A stretch of DNA of 23,897 nt from Bacillota bacterium. Its GTDB lineage: Bacteria; Bacillota; Clostridia; Clostridiales; Clostridiaceae. The notes under the pieces were generated by a model that worked only from the letters and a program-made list of their open reading frames with translations, had not been told where the DNA came from and did no database searches. The DNA lies in NCBI GenBank assembly GCA_023424785.1, contig JAFADP010000133.1, positions 1 to 23,897 of the forward strand, given 5' to 3'. Below, in pieces: positions 22,107 to 23,897 of the stretch. Numbering within the stretch: the first letter of the stretch is position 1; every line of letters begins with the position of its first letter. A program made the translations under genes and the position numbers.

Positions 22107-22871
22107 ATGGATAAATTTATACTTGATGGACAAGAGTTTAGTAGTAGATTAATTATAGGTACGGGAAAATATAGAAGTAATAAAATACTTCCTGATGTAG
22201 TTAAAGCTTGTGGAACTAATATGGTTACTATGGCAGTTAGAAGAGTTGATTTATATAACAAAGAAGAAAATATAATTGAATATATACCAAAAGATATAAT
22301 TTTACTTCCTAATACATCTGGTGCAAGAAATTCAGAAGAAGCTATAAGAATTGCAAGAATAGCAAAAGCTATGGGATGTGGAGATTGGATAAAAATAGAG
22401 GTAATACAGGATTCAAAATATCTAATGCCAGATAATTTAGAAACATTAAAAGCTACAGAAGTATTAGTTAAGGAAGGATTTAAAGTGTTGCCATATATGA
22501 GTCCAGATTTAGCTATGGGCAAAAGAATGGCTGATGCTGGAGCAGCAGCAGTAATGCCACTCGGAGCTCCAATTGGAAGTAATAGAGGTATAAGAACAAA
22601 AGAGTTAATAGAAATTATGATAGATGAAATAGAAACACCTATTATTGTAGATGCTGGTATAGGAAGACCATCAGATGCAGCTCAGGCTATGGAAATGGGA
22701 GCAGCAGCAGTTCTTGTTAATACAGGAATTTCATCAGCAAGAGATGAAGTAAAAATGGCAAGAGCTTTTAGTTTGGCAGTAGAAGCTGGGAGACAAGCAT
22801 ATCTTTCTGGAATGGGAGCAACATCTAAGAATGCTAATGCATCATCTCCATTAACAGGTTTTTTAGGATAG
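22107..22871 (+). CDS. thiG: Thiazole synthase ThiG
   Basis: 254 residues, the family norm. A TIM-barrel enzyme that joins 1-deoxyxylulose 5-phosphate, dehydroglycine and ThiS thiocarboxylate into thiazole phosphate. Lys96 in DWIKIEVIQD is the Schiff-base lysine and falls at the same number as in the B. subtilis enzyme. MPLGAPIGSNRGI and VDAGIGRPSDAAQAMEMGA are the phosphate-binding loops. Two tandem ATG codons occur at 22104 and 22107; AGGAGG (22096-22101) is two bases from the first and five from the second, so I use 22107. It lies directly after thiF and 13 bases before thiH. Confidence 0.96.
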   Translation: MDKFILDGQEFSSRLIIGTGKYRSNKILPDVVKACGTNMVTMAVRRVDLYNKEENIIEYIPKDIILLPNTSGARNSEEAIRIARIAKAMGCGDWIKIEVIQDSKYLMPDNLETLKATEVLVKEGFKVLPYMSPDLAMGKRMADAGAAAVMPLGAPIGSNRGIRTKELIEIMIDEIETPIIVDAGIGRPSDAAQAMEMGAAAVLVNTGISSARDEVKMARAFSLAVEAGRQAYLSGMGATSKNANASSPLTGFLG

Positions 22872-22884
22872 AAGGTGAATAAAT

Positions 22885-23897
22885 ATGGGTATGATGGATT
22901 CAACTTATGAATTTATAACTGAAAATATGAATTTTGATTTTTATAAAACATTAGATAATATAACAGAAGAAGATGTGTTAAGAGCTATTAATAAAAGAAA
23001 ATTAGAGCCACAAGATTATTTAGCACTTATTTCAGATAAAGCAGATAAATATTTGGAGGAGATGGCACAAAAATCTCATGCATTAACAACTCAATATTTT
23101 GGAAATACAGTTTTATTATATACTCCAATATATATATCAAATTATTGTGTAAATCAATGTGCTTATTGCGGATATAATCATGATAATAATATTCATAGAA
23201 AAAAGCTTACTATGGAAGAAATAGAAAGAGAATGTAAAGCTGTTTATGATAAGGGCTTTAGACACATTATATACTTAACTGGAGAATCACAAGTAGATTC
23301 ACCTATTGAATATATATCAGATGCAGCTAAGATAATGTCTAAGTATTTTTCTTCTCTTACAATAGAAGTATATCCAATGGATGTAGAGGGGTACAAAAAG
23401 GTAATTGAATCAGGTGTAGATTCATTAACTGTTTATCAAGAAACTTATGATGAAGAAATATACAAGAAAGTTCATCTTGGAGGTCCTAAAAGAAATTATA
23501 AATATAGATTAGAAGCACTAGAGAGAGGATGTAAAGCTGGAATAAGAAGTGTAAATATGGCTCCTTTATTTGGATTAAATGAATGGAAAATAGAAGCGTA
23601 TAAGATGATGTTACATGGACTATATTTAAGAAAGAAATATCCATCAGTTGATGTTGGATTTTCATTTCCTAGAATAAGACCTTGTGTTGGAGGATATAAC
23701 GATTTATTTGAATTTAATGATAGAGAGCTTGTTCGTGCTATATGTGCAACAAGAATAATGTTCCCTAATTGTACTTTAAACATATCAACAAGAGAAAGAG
23801 AAGGATTTAGGGATAATCTAATTCCTTTAGGAATAAATAAAATTTCTGCAGGAAGTGATACATCTATAGGTGGACATACTATGAGTAAAAGTGAAGC
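22885..23897 (+). CDS. thiH: 2-iminoacetate synthase ThiH (partial, cut by window end)
   Basis: 337 codons are present without a stop; the family is about 370 residues, so roughly 30 are missing at the C-terminus. ThiH is a radical SAM tyrosine lyase that makes dehydroglycine and p-cresol, supplying ThiG in anaerobes; aerobes use ThiO instead. The cluster motif is Cys88, Cys92 and Cys95 (NYCVNQCAYCGY). IYLTGESQ, YQETYDEEIYKKVH and FSFPRIRPC are typical of the family. GAAGGTGA lies before ATG 22885. It is the last visible gene of the riboswitch-controlled thi operon. Confidence 0.95.
   Translation, partial: MGMMDSTYEFITENMNFDFYKTLDNITEEDVLRAINKRKLEPQDYLALISDKADKYLEEMAQKSHALTTQYFGNTVLLYTPIYISNYCVNQCAYCGYNHDNNIHRKKLTMEEIERECKAVYDKGFRHIIYLTGESQVDSPIEYISDAAKIMSKYFSSLTIEVYPMDVEGYKKVIESGVDSLTVYQETYDEEIYKKVHLGGPKRNYKYRLEALERGCKAGIRSVNMAPLFGLNEWKIEAYKMMLHGLYLRKKYPSVDVGFSFPRIRPCVGGYNDLFEFNDRELVRAICATRIMFPNCTLNISTREREGFRDNLIPLGINKISAGSDTSIGGHTMSKSE

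Noticed and set aside
22094..22522. 142-codon open frame on the minus strand
   Set aside because: Fully antisense to thiG; its composition is the mirror of the thiG coding frame.
23496..23783. 95-codon open frame on the minus strand
   Set aside because: Antisense to thiH, whose radical SAM features are clear.
1..23897. CRISPR arrays, insertion sequences, prophage genes, tRNA or rRNA genes
   Set aside because: I looked for regularly spaced repeats, transposase or integrase proteins and RNA gene signatures on both strands and found none.

Overview
The window is AT-rich DNA from an endospore-forming anaerobe. Gene content, gene order and codon use point to Clostridium sensu stricto (Clostridiaceae): spoIIA operon, three-gene spoVAC-D-E operon, gpr, spoIIP, a CIRCE-controlled hrcA-grpE-dnaK-dnaJ cluster, and thiH rather than thiO. 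I cannot name the species from sequence alone. Almost all genes are on the + strand. The minus-strand genes are a 3D-domain wall protein, rpsT and a Met/Asn-rich protein.

Layout. 1-150: a strongly folded, relatively GC-rich segment ending in an intrinsic terminator (possible 3' end of an unidentified structured RNA). 297-1846: spoIIAA-spoIIAB-sigF, the forespore sigma factor with its anti- and anti-anti-sigma factors. 1879-3048 (-): secreted coiled-coil protein with a C-terminal 3D domain. 3197-5064: spoVAC-spoVAD-spoVAE, for dipicolinic acid transport in spores. 5118-7871: comEC (without a beta-lactamase-fold domain) and holA. 7967-8230 (-): rpsT, with a structured leader. 8404-10837: gpr, spoIIP and a small membrane-anchored protein. 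10914-14444: lepA, a TerB-like protein and hemW. 14526-19390: the HrcA regulon, with a perfect CIRCE operator and a hairpin between dnaK and dnaJ. 19490-20296: a five-TM protein with a bacterial PH-like soluble domain. 20340-20777 (-): the Met/Asn-rich repeat protein. 20867-23897: a promoter, a TPP riboswitch with terminator, and thiS-thiF-thiG-thiH (thiH cut by the window end).

How the genes work together. SpoIIAB holds SigF inactive until dephosphorylated SpoIIAA releases it. Gpr and SpoVA proteins are forespore products acting in dormancy and germination, while SpoIIP is a peptidoglycan hydrolase of engulfment. HrcA represses its own chaperone operon through CIRCE. The thi genes make the thiazole half of thiamine and are shut off by TPP through the riboswitch.

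The window is mostly core chromosome. I see no mobile element, CRISPR array, tRNA or rRNA, and no clearly new multi-gene system. The least explained items are the 1-150 RNA-like element, the Met/Asn-rich protein, the PH-domain membrane protein, and leader structures before lepA, spoIIP and rpsT that could control translation. Many start codons were moved from the longest reading frame to the one with a properly spaced Shine-Dalgarno (SD) sequence; each case is noted.
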